Source of the DNA: Serratia proteamaculans | GTDB taxonomy: Bacteria > Pseudomonadota > Gammaproteobacteria > Enterobacterales > Enterobacteriaceae | Reading direction: 5' to 3' | Length of the DNA stretch: 64,000 bases | Assembly (NCBI RefSeq): GCF_013337185.1 | Contig: NZ_SWDE01000001.1 | Coordinates: 186,001 to 250,000 of the forward strand | Shown here: positions 47,406 to 56,539 of the stretch, piece by piece | Layout: each line of letters begins with the position of its first letter | Position numbering within the stretch: position 1 is the first letter of the stretch | The notes under the pieces: generated by a model | Told to the model about the DNA's origin: nothing | What the model saw: the letters and a program-made list of their open reading frames with translations, nothing else | Database searches by the model: none | Made by a program: the position numbers and the translations under genes

Positions 47406-48575
47406 ATGTTAGAGCTGCTGTTTCTGTTGTTGCCCGTGGCTGCCGCGTACGGCTGGTACATGGGGCGCAGAAGTGCTCAACAGGACAAACAACAGGAAGC
47501 TAACCGTCTGTCGCGTGAGTATGTGGCCGGGGTTAACTTCCTGCTTTCCAACCAGCAGGATAAAGCGGTCGATCTGTTCCTTGATATGTTGAAAGAGGAC
47601 AGCAACACCGTAGAAGCCCACCTGACGCTGGGCAACCTGTTCCGTTCGCGCGGCGAAGTCGACCGCGCAATCCGTATCCATCAGGCACTGATGGAAAGCG
47701 CCTCTCTGACCTTCGAACAACGCCTGTTGGCCGTGCAACAGCTGGGACGCGATTATATGGCTGCCGGCATGTACGATCGCGCCGAAGATATGTTCGGCCA
47801 ATTAATCGGCGAAGAAGATTTCCGCATTTCCGCGTTGCAGCAACTGTTGGTGATCCATCAGGCAACCAGCGACTGGCAAAAAGCCATCGACGTGGCGGAA
47901 AAACTGGTCAAGTTGGGTAAAGATAAACAACGTATCGAGATCGCCCATTTCTACTGCGAACTGGCATTGCAGGCGATGGGCAGTGACGATCTCGATAAGG
48001 CAATGGGCTTGCTGAAAAAAGCGGCCTCGGCAGATAAACAGTGCGCCCGGGTATCTATAATGGTGGGGCGCATTTATATGGCGCAGGGCGAATACGCCAA
48101 GGCGGTTGAGTCACTCACGCGGGTGCTGAACCAGGATAAAGAGCTGGTGAGCGAAACCTTGCCGATGCTGCATGAGTGTTACCAGCATCTGGAACAGCAA
48201 CAGGATTGGGCTGACTTCCTCAAACGCTGTGTCGAAGAAAATACCGGTGCCACCGCTGAGCTGATGCTGGCGGAGATTATTGAGCAGAATGAAGGCCGTG
48301 ACGTGGTGCAGGTCTATATCAACCGTCAGCTCCAGCGTCACCCGACGATGCGTGTATTCTATCGCCTGATGGATTATCACCTGGCAGATGCGGAAGACGG
48401 CCGTGCGAAAGAAAGTCTGTTGTTACTGCGTGATATGGTCGGCGAACAAATACGTACCAAGCCGCGCTATCGCTGCCATAAATGCGGGTTTACCGCACAC
48501 TCGCTGTATTGGCATTGCCCTTCATGCCGGGCCTGGTCATCGGTTAAACCGATCCGTGGGCTGGATGGACAATAA
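47406..48575 (+). CDS. lapB: LapB (YciM), regulator of LpxC turnover
   Basis: This 389-residue protein has an N-terminal membrane anchor (about 1-20), a cytoplasmic array of tetratricopeptide repeats (about 35-335) and a C-terminal rubredoxin-like metal site CHKCGFTAHSLYWHCPSC. LapB directs FtsH to degrade LpxC and balances lipopolysaccharide with phospholipid. It is co-transcribed with lapA. Confidence 0.97.
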   Translation: MLELLFLLLPVAAAYGWYMGRRSAQQDKQQEANRLSREYVAGVNFLLSNQQDKAVDLFLDMLKEDSNTVEAHLTLGNLFRSRGEVDRAIRIHQALMESASLTFEQRLLAVQQLGRDYMAAGMYDRAEDMFGQLIGEEDFRISALQQLLVIHQATSDWQKAIDVAEKLVKLGKDKQRIEIAHFYCELALQAMGSDDLDKAMGLLKKAASADKQCARVSIMVGRIYMAQGEYAKAVESLTRVLNQDKELVSETLPMLHECYQHLEQQQDWADFLKRCVEENTGATAELMLAEIIEQNEGRDVVQVYINRQLQRHPTMRVFYRLMDYHLADAEDGRAKESLLLLRDMVGEQIRTKPRYRCHKCGFTAHSLYWHCPSCRAWSSVKPIRGLDGQ

Positions 48576-48586
48576 GTGGCAATAAA

Positions 48587-48614
48587 AACGGGGCTAAAAT
48601 AGCCCCGTTTTTTT
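48587..48614 (+). terminator. Terminator of lapAB
   Basis: Stem AACGGGGCT / AGCCCCGTT with loop AAAAT is followed by a run of T. Confidence 0.95.
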
Positions 48615-48629
48615 AATGATGTTAGCGAT

Positions 48630-48917
48630 TTATTTTTTCTTGCCGGCTTTGGCGCCGCCTTTCAGCAGTTGACGCAGCTTCTTCAATTCTTTCTGGTTCA
48701 GCGGCTGCTCAATTTCTTCTTCAACTTCCTGATTATCGATTTCACCGTGATGCAACTCCGTCGACTTTTTAGCGGCTTTAGTCGGTAAGTCGAAGCTATT
48801 TTCAAGGCGTTGACAGACCTCGGCGCTCAGAGAAAGTTGGTTATCGGCGGCAATGGCACGAATTTTCTCTTTGAGTTCCAGAGGGATTTTAATCGTTAGT
48901 GTAGATATCTCGCTCAT
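48630..48917 (-). CDS. Small Arc-like ribbon-helix-helix protein
   Basis: This 95-residue protein begins with a ribbon-helix-helix-like segment (STLTIKIPLELKEKIRAIAA, then SLSAEVCQRLENSF; about residues 4-43), as in Arc-type DNA-binding proteins. An acidic middle (EEEIEQ) and a Lys-rich tail (KGGAKAGKKK) follow. The start at 48917 has AAAGG upstream; an earlier start would add 11 residues. No toxin gene is adjacent, so it is more likely a lone regulator than an antitoxin. It is absent from the corresponding E. coli locus. Confidence 0.7.
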   Translation of the reverse strand: MSEISTLTIKIPLELKEKIRAIAADNQLSLSAEVCQRLENSFDLPTKAAKKSTELHHGEIDNQEVEEEIEQPLNQKELKKLRQLLKGGAKAGKKK

Positions 48918-49090
48918 TTTGAAGCCTTTCTGCGGGAAGATTGCCTTCAAGCTAAGCCAGTCGGGAGTGAGAGTCTAGTGTGTAATAAAAATTTAATATT
49001 TCTGTAACATTGGGCGGGGGAATAATAATGAACGATCTGGCGGGAGGAAGAGGGGTAGAGCCCGGCGTGCCGGGCCCTATACCGAAGTGC

Positions 49091-49351
49091 TTATTTGTAG
49101 ATGACTGCGCTGCCACTTAGCATGTTATTACCACCGGCAGAGATAATGCGGTAGCTGCTGGCGCCCTGGGCTTCGGCTTTGGCGGCCAGTTTGGCTTCCA
49201 GGCCGCTCAGCGTGGTGGCATGGCCTGCAGAAACGACGCCGGATGCGGTCAGGCTGGTGGCCTGCTGCAGATCCACCGGTTCAGCGGCGAAGGTAGCGAA
49301 AGAAGTCATGGCGATAGCGGCGGCTGCTGCAAAATATTTGATGCTTTTCAT
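49091..49351 (-). CDS. DUF1471 (YhcN/BhsA-family) periplasmic stress protein
   Basis: This 86-residue protein has a signal peptide (MKSIKYFAAAAAIAMTSFATFA, cleaved before AEPVD) and one DUF1471 domain with the typical SLTASGVVSAGHATTLSGLEAKLAAKAEAQGASSYRI stretch, here cited in part. Relatives (BhsA, McbA, YhcN) are induced by envelope, acid, chlorine or peroxide stress and influence biofilm. Three CpxR-like half-sites lie 127-151 bases upstream, which would fit envelope-stress control. Confidence 0.85.
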   Translation of the reverse strand: MKSIKYFAAAAAIAMTSFATFAAEPVDLQQATSLTASGVVSAGHATTLSGLEAKLAAKAEAQGASSYRIISAGGNNMLSGSAVIYK

Positions 49352-49679
49352 AAGGAACTCCAGTCTGTTTATTTAGGTTGGAAGCCGTTCGCTTCCGATG
49401 TGTTGAATAATAAAGCATCCACGTAGATTTAAAATCTGATAATGCTGAGCATGTTGTTCAAAATATCTGATTAACAATTTACGCATCTTTACGGCGCTTT
49501 ACGCAGCCTGGGTTAATGGCGTCGGGGCTATATTGACGCTTGATGACGAACCTGTGGCTAAGATTACTTAACTGCAGGGTGCGCTGCGGCTGGGATTTCT
49601 TTCGGCTGGCATGTAGAATGCGGCGGTCAGTTTGGCGGGTTGTTACCTGGTTATGTCCACTTTACAGAAGGTAGAAGAA
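49352..49679. promoter_or_regulatory. Divergent DUF1471/pyrF regulatory region
   Basis: This 328-bp interval contains the tandem CpxR-like sites at 49478-49502 and must also carry the pyrF promoter. No purine- or pyrimidine-responsive element is evident to me. Confidence 0.5.
49478..49502 (-). promoter_or_regulatory. Three tandem CpxR-like half-sites
   Basis: On the minus strand the pattern GTAAA-N5-GTAAA-N5-GTAAA occurs (plus-strand TTTAC at 49478, 49488 and 49498, exact 10-bp period). Two such half-sites make the known CpxR consensus. They precede the DUF1471 stress gene. Confidence 0.65.
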
Positions 49680-50408
49680 ATGAAGTCTGAAAATAACATT
49701 AATAACAATGACTTAAAATCATCTCCGATCATCGTTGCACTTGATTACGCCGATATTGGCGCAGCATTGGCATTTGCCGATCGTATCGATCCGCAGGACT
49801 GCCGGCTAAAAGTGGGCAAGGAAATGTTCACCCTGTTTGGACCGCAACTGGTGCGCGACTTGCACGCCCGCGGTTTCGACGTATTCCTGGATTTGAAATT
49901 CCACGATATTCCCAATACCACCGCCCGTGCGGTAGCGGCGGCCGCTGAGCTGGGCGTATGGATGGTCAACGTCCACGCCAGCGGCGGTGCGCGTATGATG
50001 ACTGCAGCCAAAGAGGCGTTGCTGTCTTATGGCGCGCAGGCGCCGTTGTTGATCGCCGTTACAGTGCTGACCAGCATGGAGGCGGAGGATCTGCAGGCTA
50101 TCGGTATCGACCTTTCTCCGGCTGAGCAGGCGGAACGTCTGGCGCGTCTGACCCGTGATTGTGGACTGGACGGCGTGGTCTGTTCTGCGCATGAAGCCGA
50201 GCGCCTGAAAGCGGCCTGTGGCCAGCAGTTCCAACTGGTTACGCCAGGTATCCGTCCTGCAGGCAGCGATGCCGGCGATCAGCGCCGTATCATGACACCG
50301 GTACAGGCACAGGCGGCGGGTGTTGACTACATGGTGATTGGGCGCCCGATCACCCAATCTGCTGATCCTGCCGCTACGCTGAGCGCCATTCGCGCTTCAC
50401 TGGCCTGA
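49680..50408 (+). CDS. pyrF: Orotidine 5'-phosphate decarboxylase
   Basis: This 242-residue enzyme makes UMP from orotidine 5'-phosphate. The catalytic motif [10 protein letters not shown] and the phosphate-binding VTPGIRP and GRPIT segments are present. The start at 49680 is preferred from alignment (homology begins at [10 protein letters not shown]); upstream in-frame ATGs at 49632 and 49653 are possible. It is followed after 10 bases by yciH, as in E. coli. Confidence 0.96.
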   Translation: MKSENNINNNDLKSSPIIVALDYADIGAALAFADRIDPQDCRLKVGKEMFTLFGPQLVRDLHARGFDVFLDLKFHDIPNTTARAVAAAAELGVWMVNVHASGGARMMTAAKEALLSYGAQAPLLIAVTVLTSMEAEDLQAIGIDLSPAEQAERLARLTRDCGLDGVVCSAHEAERLKAACGQQFQLVTPGIRPAGSDAGDQRRIMTPVQAQAAGVDYMVIGRPITQSADPAATLSAIRASLA

Positions 50409-50418
50409 GGAGATACTG

Positions 50419-50745
50419 ATGAAGGACGATAACAGCCGTCTGGTTTATTCCACCGACAGTGGGCGTATCAAGCAGGAAGAAGTTAAGCCACAGCGCGACA
50501 AGGGTGATGGCATCGTGCGCATTCAGCGCCAGACCAGCGGGCGCAAGGGGAAGGGCGTATGCCTGATTTCTGGTGTAGATCTGGACGATGCGGCGCTGGA
50601 AAAACTGGCGGCTGAACTGAAGAAGAAGTGTGGCTGTGGTGGTTCGCTCAAGGACGGCGTGATTGAGATCCAGGGCGATAAGCGTGATTTGCTAAAACAG
50701 CTGCTGGAAGCCAAAGGGATGAAGGTCAAACTGGCGGGCGGTTAA
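50419..50745 (+). CDS. yciH: YciH, SUI1/eIF1-like protein
   Basis: This 108-residue protein is a bacterial SUI1-domain homologue of eukaryotic initiation factor 1 (about 30-108; VCLISGVDLDD, KKKCGCGGSLKDGVIEIQGD). It can proofread initiation complexes in vitro and is linked to stress. It is in an operon with pyrF. Confidence 0.95.
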   Translation: MKDDNSRLVYSTDSGRIKQEEVKPQRDKGDGIVRIQRQTSGRKGKGVCLISGVDLDDAALEKLAAELKKKCGCGGSLKDGVIEIQGDKRDLLKQLLEAKGMKVKLAGG

Positions 50746-50758
50746 TCGCTGGGGGAAT

Positions 50759-50791
50759 TGCCATGCCGCGGTGTAATGCTGCGGCATGGCA
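50759..50791. terminator. Hairpin after yciH
   Basis: A perfect 11-bp stem TGCCATGCCGC / GCGGCATGGCA (50759-50769, 50781-50791) lies 14 bases after the yciH stop. It has no T run, so it may be a Rho-dependent 3' end or a stabilising hairpin. Confidence 0.55.
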
Positions 50792-50935
50792 GTGGGTGAT
50801 GCTGCCGGGCGTTAACCCGTTAATGGCAATGATGCCATTGACTAAAAGCAAAACAGACCTGAAATATTCTTTATTATGGTTAATACGTCAAAGCGTAAAC
50901 GCTTTTGCCAGCCTGTCGGCTAGTGGCCGGTCAGG

Positions 50936-51154
50936 TTATTTACCTACCTGATGACCAATGATGCCCCCAACGGCGGCTCCGCCGAGCGTACCCAGTGCGC
51001 TACCATCGGTCAACACCGCGCCGCCTACAGCCCCTGCACCGGCACCGATAGCGGTGTTACGGTCACGTTTGGACATGTTGGAACAAGCGCTGAGTGAAAA
51101 CGCCAGCGTAAGCGCCAGAGCGGCGGTGGCGAAACGTTTATTGATAATCATCAT
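50936..51154 (-). CDS. osmB: Osmotically inducible lipoprotein OsmB
   Basis: This 72-residue lipoprotein has a signal peptide with lipobox LSAC (Cys24) and a Gly/Ala-rich body (TAIGAGAGAVGGAVLTDGSALG) nearly identical to E. coli OsmB. AAGGAG lies 8 bases before the start. A sigma-S-type -10 box upstream fits its known induction by osmotic stress and stationary phase. Confidence 0.96.
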   Translation of the reverse strand: MMIINKRFATAALALTLAFSLSACSNMSKRDRNTAIGAGAGAVGGAVLTDGSALGTLGGAAVGGIIGHQVGK

Positions 51155-51517
51155 AGTGACTTCTCCTTAGCATTGGCTTATGGGAGTGCCCTATAAGTAT
51201 AGGCATGAACCCTAAATTCGGCCTGCTATTGGCTCCCAAAGCGTATCGATATAAAAAATGGCATTTTTTGTTAAAGGCAGAACAATTGAAAAGCTAAAAG
51301 CACTCTCTCTGCCAATATCCACTATAAGCCTCTGCCTGACGATAAACAGGTAAATAGTCCTAAAGTCCATTTTCCCGCCTTTTGCAGGCTATTTCCTCTG
51401 TGCCCCACAGTTCTCGGTTTCCAGCAGAAGGCTACGCGGTCTTTAGCGATTTACGCCATACCCTCTCAGGGACAGCCTGCCGACAATATTCCCAACAGGC
51501 TTAACCGGGAAAGACAA
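51155..51517. promoter_or_regulatory. Divergent osmB / epimerase regulatory region
   Basis: This 363-bp interval has no gene that I can support. It holds the osmB promoter, with a -10 box near 51196-51202, and presumably that of the epimerase gene, for which I see no clear operator. Confidence 0.5.
51196..51202 (-). promoter_or_regulatory. Sigma-S-type -10 box of osmB
   Basis: CTATACT on the minus strand, within CCTATACTTATA, matches the sigma-S extended -10 consensus. It lies 42 bases upstream of the osmB start. Confidence 0.65.
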
Positions 51518-52213
51518 ATGCTTAACGATCTCAAGCAGCAGGTATTAGAGGCCAACCTGGCCTTGCCACGCCATCATCTGGTGACATTCACCTGGGGTAA
51601 TGTCAGTGCTGTCGATCGCCGCGAGGGGCTGATGGTGATCAAGCCGTCGGGGGTAGAGTATGCATTGATGACCCGTGACGATATGGTGGTGGTGGAGCTG
51701 GAAAGCGGCAAAGTGGTGGAGGGGACTAAAAAACCGTCATCGGACAGCGATACCCACCGGGCGTTGTACCTGGAGTTTGCCGCTGCCGGAGGGATTGTTC
51801 ACACTCATTCGCGGCATGCCACCATCTGGGCGCAGGCGGGACTGGATATTCCTGCCTGGGGCACCACCCACGCCGATTATTTTTATGGCGACATCCCCTG
51901 TACCCGCCAGATGCACAATGAGGAAATCAATGGCCGCTACGAGTGGGAAACCGGCCGGGTGATCGTCGAAACCTTTGCAGAACGCCAGTTGGATCCGGCG
52001 GCGATACCGGCGGTGCTGGTGCACTCACACGGCCCCTTTACCTGGGGAAAGGATGCGGAAAACGCAGTGCACAATGCGGTGGTGCTGGAAGAGATTGCCT
52101 ACATGGGGATCTTTTCGAGCCAACTGACACCGGGGCTGGCGAACATGCAGCAAACGCTGCTCGATAAACATTACCTGCGCAAGCACGGTAAAAATGCCTA
52201 TTACGGCCAGTAA
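51518..52213 (+). CDS. L-ribulose-5-phosphate 4-epimerase (AraD/SgbE/UlaF family)
   Basis: This 231-residue class II aldolase-fold enzyme is very similar to E. coli AraD. It keeps the zinc ligands His95, His97 and His171 and the catalytic Asp120 and Tyr229. It should interconvert L-ribulose 5-phosphate and D-xylulose 5-phosphate. No araBA, sgb or ula partner gene is nearby; it stands alone between osmB and yciT, two genes adjacent in E. coli. The pathway that feeds it is not visible. Confidence 0.88.
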   Translation: MLNDLKQQVLEANLALPRHHLVTFTWGNVSAVDRREGLMVIKPSGVEYALMTRDDMVVVELESGKVVEGTKKPSSDSDTHRALYLEFAAAGGIVHTHSRHATIWAQAGLDIPAWGTTHADYFYGDIPCTRQMHNEEINGRYEWETGRVIVETFAERQLDPAAIPAVLVHSHGPFTWGKDAENAVHNAVVLEEIAYMGIFSSQLTPGLANMQQTLLDKHYLRKHGKNAYYGQ

Positions 52214-52219
52214 TCCTCA

Positions 52220-52244
52220 GGTGGGCCGTCGTGTGACGGCCACC
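52220..52244. terminator. Hairpin between the epimerase gene and yciT
   Basis: Stem GGTGG-CCGTC / GACGG-CCACC with a one-base bulge and loop GTGT lies between convergent genes. It lacks a long T run. Confidence 0.5.
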
Positions 52245-52261
52245 GTTATCCGGCCTGACGC

Positions 52262-53008
52262 CTAATCGTTCACTATATCCAACTGTATTCCCTGACGTTT
52301 CAACTGGTGCTGATAGTCCAGCGACAACCGGGAATCGGTGATCACCCGATGCACTTTTCCCTGCTGAGTCAGCGGATTGGGCTGGATTTGTCCAAACTTG
52401 GACGAGTCGGTCAGGACAATATTTTCTACGCCCTTGGCCAGTACGGCATTAACCACATCGGCGCGCATCATATCGCGACCGGTAAAGCCGGTGTCCGCAT
52501 GGTAGCCGTCAATGCCGATAAACGCCTTGCTGAAATGCACCTGCTGAATGCACTGTCGCGTTAACGGCCCGACCACGGTTTCGCTTTTTTTCTGATACAT
52601 GCCGCCCAGCACGATCACTTCGCAGTCAGTCTCTTTCAGCAGGTTGGCGATATAGTGGCTGACGGTGATCAGCGTGATGCGCTTGCGTTCGGCAATGTAG
52701 CGAGCCAACAGCGCGTTGGCACTGCCGCTTTCGATAAAGATGGTTTCATCGTCGTTAACCAGCGATGCGGCATATTGCGCCAGCTTTTGCTTGAGGGTGA
52801 AGTTGGACATCATGCGAGCATCGACGTCATCACTTTCCAGCGCCAGCGCGGAACCATGCACCCGCTTCAAGTAGCTGCGCTTCTCCAGCAGGTTCAAATC
52901 CTGACGGATTGTCACCTCAGAAACGCCGGTAGCAGCAGCTAAATCGCTGACGCTGATGCGCCGACGGTCGTTAACCAATTGCAATATTGTCTGTTGTCTT
53001 GAATTCAT
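52262..53008 (-). CDS. yciT: YciT, DeoR-family regulator
   Basis: This 248-residue regulator matches E. coli YciT ([20 protein letters not shown]; helix-turn-helix [21 protein letters not shown]; sensor region about 75-235). The start at 53008 aligns with E. coli; the open frame extends 8 codons further. YciT has been linked to osmotic stress in E. coli. In this window it lies 48 bases from a glycyl-radical enzyme operon on the same strand and next to an epimerase gene, so local control of sugar-phosphate genes is a reasonable inference. Confidence 0.93.
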   Translation of the reverse strand: MNSRQQTILQLVNDRRRISVSDLAAATGVSEVTIRQDLNLLEKRSYLKRVHGSALALESDDVDARMMSNFTLKQKLAQYAASLVNDDETIFIESGSANALLARYIAERKRITLITVSHYIANLLKETDCEVIVLGGMYQKKSETVVGPLTRQCIQQVHFSKAFIGIDGYHADTGFTGRDMMRADVVNAVLAKGVENIVLTDSSKFGQIQPNPLTQQGKVHRVITDSRLSLDYQHQLKRQGIQLDIVND

Positions 53009-53056
53009 ATCAGCCTGATGTGCGGCCACCAAGGTGCGGCCGCTAATATTTGTTGT

Positions 53057-55489
53057 TTAAATAGTATGTTCTGTTCGCGCAATAATATCATCCTGCGCGT
53101 CAGGGGATAATGCGGTAAAGAACGCGGAATATCCAGCAACGCGAACCACTAAATCACGATATTGGTCAGGATGTTGCTTCGCTTCCAGCAGGGTTTCCCG
53201 CGACACAATGTTGTACTGCACGTGCCATCCCTGATAGGCCTCAAAGAAGGTGCGCAGCATCAACATCAGCTTTTCACGATCGGCCGGGTTTTCCAGCGTG
53301 GCCGGGTTGAGTTTCTGATTCAGCAGCACGCCACCAAGAATTGAGGCGGTGGGCAACTTGGACAGCGAATTGAACACGGCAGTTGGCCCCAGATGGTCGG
53401 TACCTGATGCCGGGCTGGCACCTTCCGCCAGCGGCGTATGCGCTTTGCGCCCATCAGGGGTTGCCAGGGTAGCCGCGCCAAAGGGCACATTAGCCGAAAT
53501 GGACGAAGTGCCGGCGTAGTAAGTGCCGCCGATCGGGCCACGACCAAAGCGGGTATTGTGATACTGCCCGAGTTCGTCAATGTAGGTCTGATAAGCGCGC
53601 ACCAGTAATTGGTCGACCTCATCCACGTCATTGCCGTATTTTGGTGCGGCGTTGAGCAGCCGCTGACGTAACTGCTCGCCGCTCAGCCCGTCAAAGTCAT
53701 TAGCCAGCGCTGTCGCCAACTGCTGCTGGCCGATCGCACCCTGTTCGAACACCAGTTTACGCACTGCCGCCAGACTGTTGCCCAGGTTGGCGATACCGAC
53801 CTGCAGGCCCGAAACCCAGTCGTATTTTGCACCGCCTTGCTTAATGCTTTTGCCGCGTTCGATGCAGTCGTCCACCAGCGCAGAGCACAGGATGTCGTGA
53901 GCATTTTCTTCCAGCACGCTATCGACCACGCACTCAATTTCAATCGACTTACGGGTGTAGTAGCGGATCTGGCTGTCCCAGGCGTCAAGCACCTGATCGA
54001 AATGGCTGAAGTTGCCTCGCGACAACGCCAACTCCTGGGGCAGGAACACCTTGCCGGAGGTGGCATCACGCCCTTGCTCCAGCGCCGCCAGCAAGACTCG
54101 GGCGAAGTTGATAAAACTCATGCCGGTGCAGCGATAACCCCATTTTCCGCCGACGGCGGTTTCGATGCAGCCGATTGCCGCATAGTCATAGGCATCCTGA
54201 GGTTCCACTCCCAGCTTGATAAACTCCGTAATCACTATCTCATCGTTGTTGAAGGCTGGCATACCAAACCCACAGCGGATCACCTGCACGCAGGCATCGA
54301 GAAAGTCGCTGCTCATCCCGGCATGGTAGCGAACGCTGAGGTTGGGTTGGGTCGAACGCAGACGGCCGCAGGACTCCAGAATGGTATAGGACAAAGGATT
54401 CACCGCGTCGCAGGGTTTACCCTCTATCAGCCGTTGTCCGCCGATAGTGACGTTCTGATACAGCGGGCTGCCTGCCGAGGCTTTGGAGTGCGAGCCAGAA
54501 CGGATCTTGTTGATCTCCAGCAGTTTCAACCAGCAGCTGTGCAGCATTTCGATCGCGCGCTCGCGCGGCAGAGTCTGCTCCAGCTCGACATCGCGGCGAT
54601 ACCAGGGGTACAGATATTGGTCGAGACGGCCAAAGGACACCGAATGGCCGTTGGATTCAATTTGTAGCGTTAACTGAATGAAGTAACACAGTTGCAGTGC
54701 CTGCCAGAAGGTCTGCGGTGGGCGGTGAGCTATCAACTCGCAGTTTTCCGCCATGGCCAGCAGTTCTTCACTTCGCCAGCGGCGACTTTCTGCCTGTGCC
54801 ATGCTGCGGGCCAGTGCGGCAAAGCGCAGAATATGGGCACTCAGTGCCTCCAGGGTCAGGTCGATAGCCTTCAGGAATTGTTCCTGCTGTAACTCTTGCC
54901 AGTCGGTGAGGTGAATGCGGCTGCGGCGCTCGTCCACCTTCTCGCGTAGCCCGTCGAGGCCTTTTTCCAGCAGCAGTGGGAAATTCACCGCCAGGTGGGC
55001 ATCGCCCGAAGTCATATTGCCTTCGGCCTTGATGATACCGGTGGCCAGCAGCGCCTGTTGTTCATCGGTGAACATGCCGTAGCAGCGGTCTTGTACCGTC
55101 TGGCCGCGCCACCACGGGCATATCCGGTGCAGGATGGCTTTGTTCTCTTCGCTGATGGAAAAACCGGCGCCTGGGCGGTCGGCCAGCTGGTCAATCTCGT
55201 CTTCGATCCAATTGACGGTATATTCCGGGAAGATCGGCGCAGCGCGCAATTCACTGGCCTGGTTACCGATAATCAGCTCATCGTTGTCGATTCTCAGGGT
55301 GCGTTTGGCCAGATGGTTAGCTAACGCCAGCGCCCGACGCACCGGCAAGGGTTTGTCCAGGTGCTGCTGATAGGCTTCGGTATAATGCTGTGCGCGTTCG
55401 GTGCAAACCGGCGGTTTGACGATATGGATCAGCGCGTTCTTGTGGGCCAGGGTGCGTTCGGTCAGGGTGGTCAAGTCCAGCGTGGTCAT
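53057..55489 (-). CDS. ybiW: YbiW-type glycyl-radical enzyme (PFL/glycerol-dehydratase-like)
   Basis: This 810-residue protein is nearly identical in length and sequence to E. coli YbiW. The active-site cysteine is Cys441 in AIGCIETAVGG, with Glu443, and the radical glycine is Gly786 in RVAGYSAFF. The Cys-x-Glu pair is typical of dehydratase- and lyase-type glycyl-radical enzymes rather than pyruvate formate-lyase. The true reaction is unknown. The start at 55489 has GAGGA upstream; the frame extends further but overlaps the activase gene. It lies 4 bases after its activase. Confidence 0.93.
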   Translation of the reverse strand: MTTLDLTTLTERTLAHKNALIHIVKPPVCTERAQHYTEAYQQHLDKPLPVRRALALANHLAKRTLRIDNDELIIGNQASELRAAPIFPEYTVNWIEDEIDQLADRPGAGFSISEENKAILHRICPWWRGQTVQDRCYGMFTDEQQALLATGIIKAEGNMTSGDAHLAVNFPLLLEKGLDGLREKVDERRSRIHLTDWQELQQEQFLKAIDLTLEALSAHILRFAALARSMAQAESRRWRSEELLAMAENCELIAHRPPQTFWQALQLCYFIQLTLQIESNGHSVSFGRLDQYLYPWYRRDVELEQTLPRERAIEMLHSCWLKLLEINKIRSGSHSKASAGSPLYQNVTIGGQRLIEGKPCDAVNPLSYTILESCGRLRSTQPNLSVRYHAGMSSDFLDACVQVIRCGFGMPAFNNDEIVITEFIKLGVEPQDAYDYAAIGCIETAVGGKWGYRCTGMSFINFARVLLAALEQGRDATSGKVFLPQELALSRGNFSHFDQVLDAWDSQIRYYTRKSIEIECVVDSVLEENAHDILCSALVDDCIERGKSIKQGGAKYDWVSGLQVGIANLGNSLAAVRKLVFEQGAIGQQQLATALANDFDGLSGEQLRQRLLNAAPKYGNDVDEVDQLLVRAYQTYIDELGQYHNTRFGRGPIGGTYYAGTSSISANVPFGAATLATPDGRKAHTPLAEGASPASGTDHLGPTAVFNSLSKLPTASILGGVLLNQKLNPATLENPADREKLMLMLRTFFEAYQGWHVQYNIVSRETLLEAKQHPDQYRDLVVRVAGYSAFFTALSPDAQDDIIARTEHTI

Positions 55490-55493
55490 AATG

Positions 55494-56393
55494 TTATCCT
55501 CGCAAAATAGCGGCCAGCCCTTTGGTTTTGGCGTACTGCTCGGCATAGGCCAGCAGGTCGGGCGCATCCAGTGGGGTACGGGCAGCGTGATAGGGTTCGC
55601 CGAGCAGGTGGTATTTGTTGATGCCCAGTGTGTGATACGGCAAAAAATGAATCTCTTTGGCACCGGCGTCATCGGCGGCGAAATCGACAATCGCGCGGAC
55701 AGAGTGGCGATCGGCGTTAAACTCCGGGATCAGCGGCACACGCACAATGGTTTGGGTACCGCGTTCAGCCAGCCGACGAAAATTGTCCATCACCCGTTTG
55801 GCGGATCCGCCGGTCCACTGTTTGAAGCGCCGCTCATCGACGTGTTTCAGATCCGCCAGCATCAGGTCAAGCCAGGGCAGTGAAGGGGCGATGTACGACC
55901 ACGGGGTATGCAGACAGGACTCCACCGCGGTATGAATACCGGCCTCACGACTGCGGCGCAGCAGTTCTGCCGCCACGGTCGGTTGCATAAAGGGTTCACC
56001 GCCGGACAGCGTCAGTCCACCGCCGGTCCGTAAATAAAAGGGGCGGTCGCGCAGGACCTCGGCCATGATAGCGTCGATATTTATCGCGCTGCCGCACAGG
56101 CTGAGCGCGCCGGTTGGGCAACGGGCAGCCAATGCGGCATAATCTTCATGGCTGAGTAAATCGCGCTGGATCACCAGATTATCGTCTATCCGCCGGACGG
56201 CCTGCGGATCCTCTTCGATACACAGCGTGCAGCCACCAAGACACAGGCGTGGGTCGAACAACAGGTCTGCGTTTCGCGCCCGGCTTTCGGGGTTCTGGCA
56301 CCAGCGGCAGCCAAGTGAGCAGCCCTTCAGAAACACTACGCTGCGAATGCCTGGGCCATCATGGGTGGAATAGCGCTGCAGATTGAAAATCAC
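55494..56393 (-). CDS. ybiY: YbiY-type glycyl-radical enzyme activase (radical SAM)
   Basis: This 299-residue radical SAM enzyme installs the glycyl radical on the YbiW-like protein. The SAM-binding cluster motif [12 protein letters not shown] has Cys25, Cys29 and Cys32. A second cysteine set (CLGGCTLC followed by RCPTG) suggests one extra [4Fe-4S] cluster. The start is GTG at 56393 with AGGTG upstream. It is the first gene of the leftward operon and divergent from the aldolase gene, over a shared FNR box. Confidence 0.92.
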   Translation of the reverse strand: MIFNLQRYSTHDGPGIRSVVFLKGCSLGCRWCQNPESRARNADLLFDPRLCLGGCTLCIEEDPQAVRRIDDNLVIQRDLLSHEDYAALAARCPTGALSLCGSAINIDAIMAEVLRDRPFYLRTGGGLTLSGGEPFMQPTVAAELLRRSREAGIHTAVESCLHTPWSYIAPSLPWLDLMLADLKHVDERRFKQWTGGSAKRVMDNFRRLAERGTQTIVRVPLIPEFNADRHSVRAIVDFAADDAGAKEIHFLPYHTLGINKYHLLGEPYHAARTPLDAPDLLAYAEQYAKTKGLAAILRG

Positions 56394-56423
56394 GAGTCAC
56401 CTGTCATTCGGTTGCTTTTCTGT

Positions 56424-56469
56424 TTTCATTAAAGTTGTTTCGAATGAAAGTTGATTTGATTTCGATCAA
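56424..56469. promoter_or_regulatory. FNR box and inverted repeat in the divergent activase/aldolase promoter
   Basis: TTGATTTCGATCAA at 56456-56469 matches the FNR consensus perfectly. Next to it, TTTCATT (56424-56430) and AATGAAA (56443-56449) form an inverted repeat with a 12-bp spacer, a candidate operator for the nearby DeoR-family YciT. Anaerobic induction of an oxygen-sensitive glycyl-radical enzyme is expected. Confidence 0.8.
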
Positions 56470-56539
56470 ATATAAACGTATTGCATGTCCTACTATGACC
56501 AGAGTTTGAATTCGCCCACAGAAGATTCAGGAGTCCGTA

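Noticed and set aside
48630-48917. Antitoxin of a toxin-antitoxin pair
   Set aside because: The protein resembles Arc-type antitoxins, but no small gene overlaps or follows it on the same strand.
53837-54667. 276-codon plus-strand open frame inside ybiW
   Set aside because: It is antisense to a highly conserved enzyme gene and lacks any recognisable domain.
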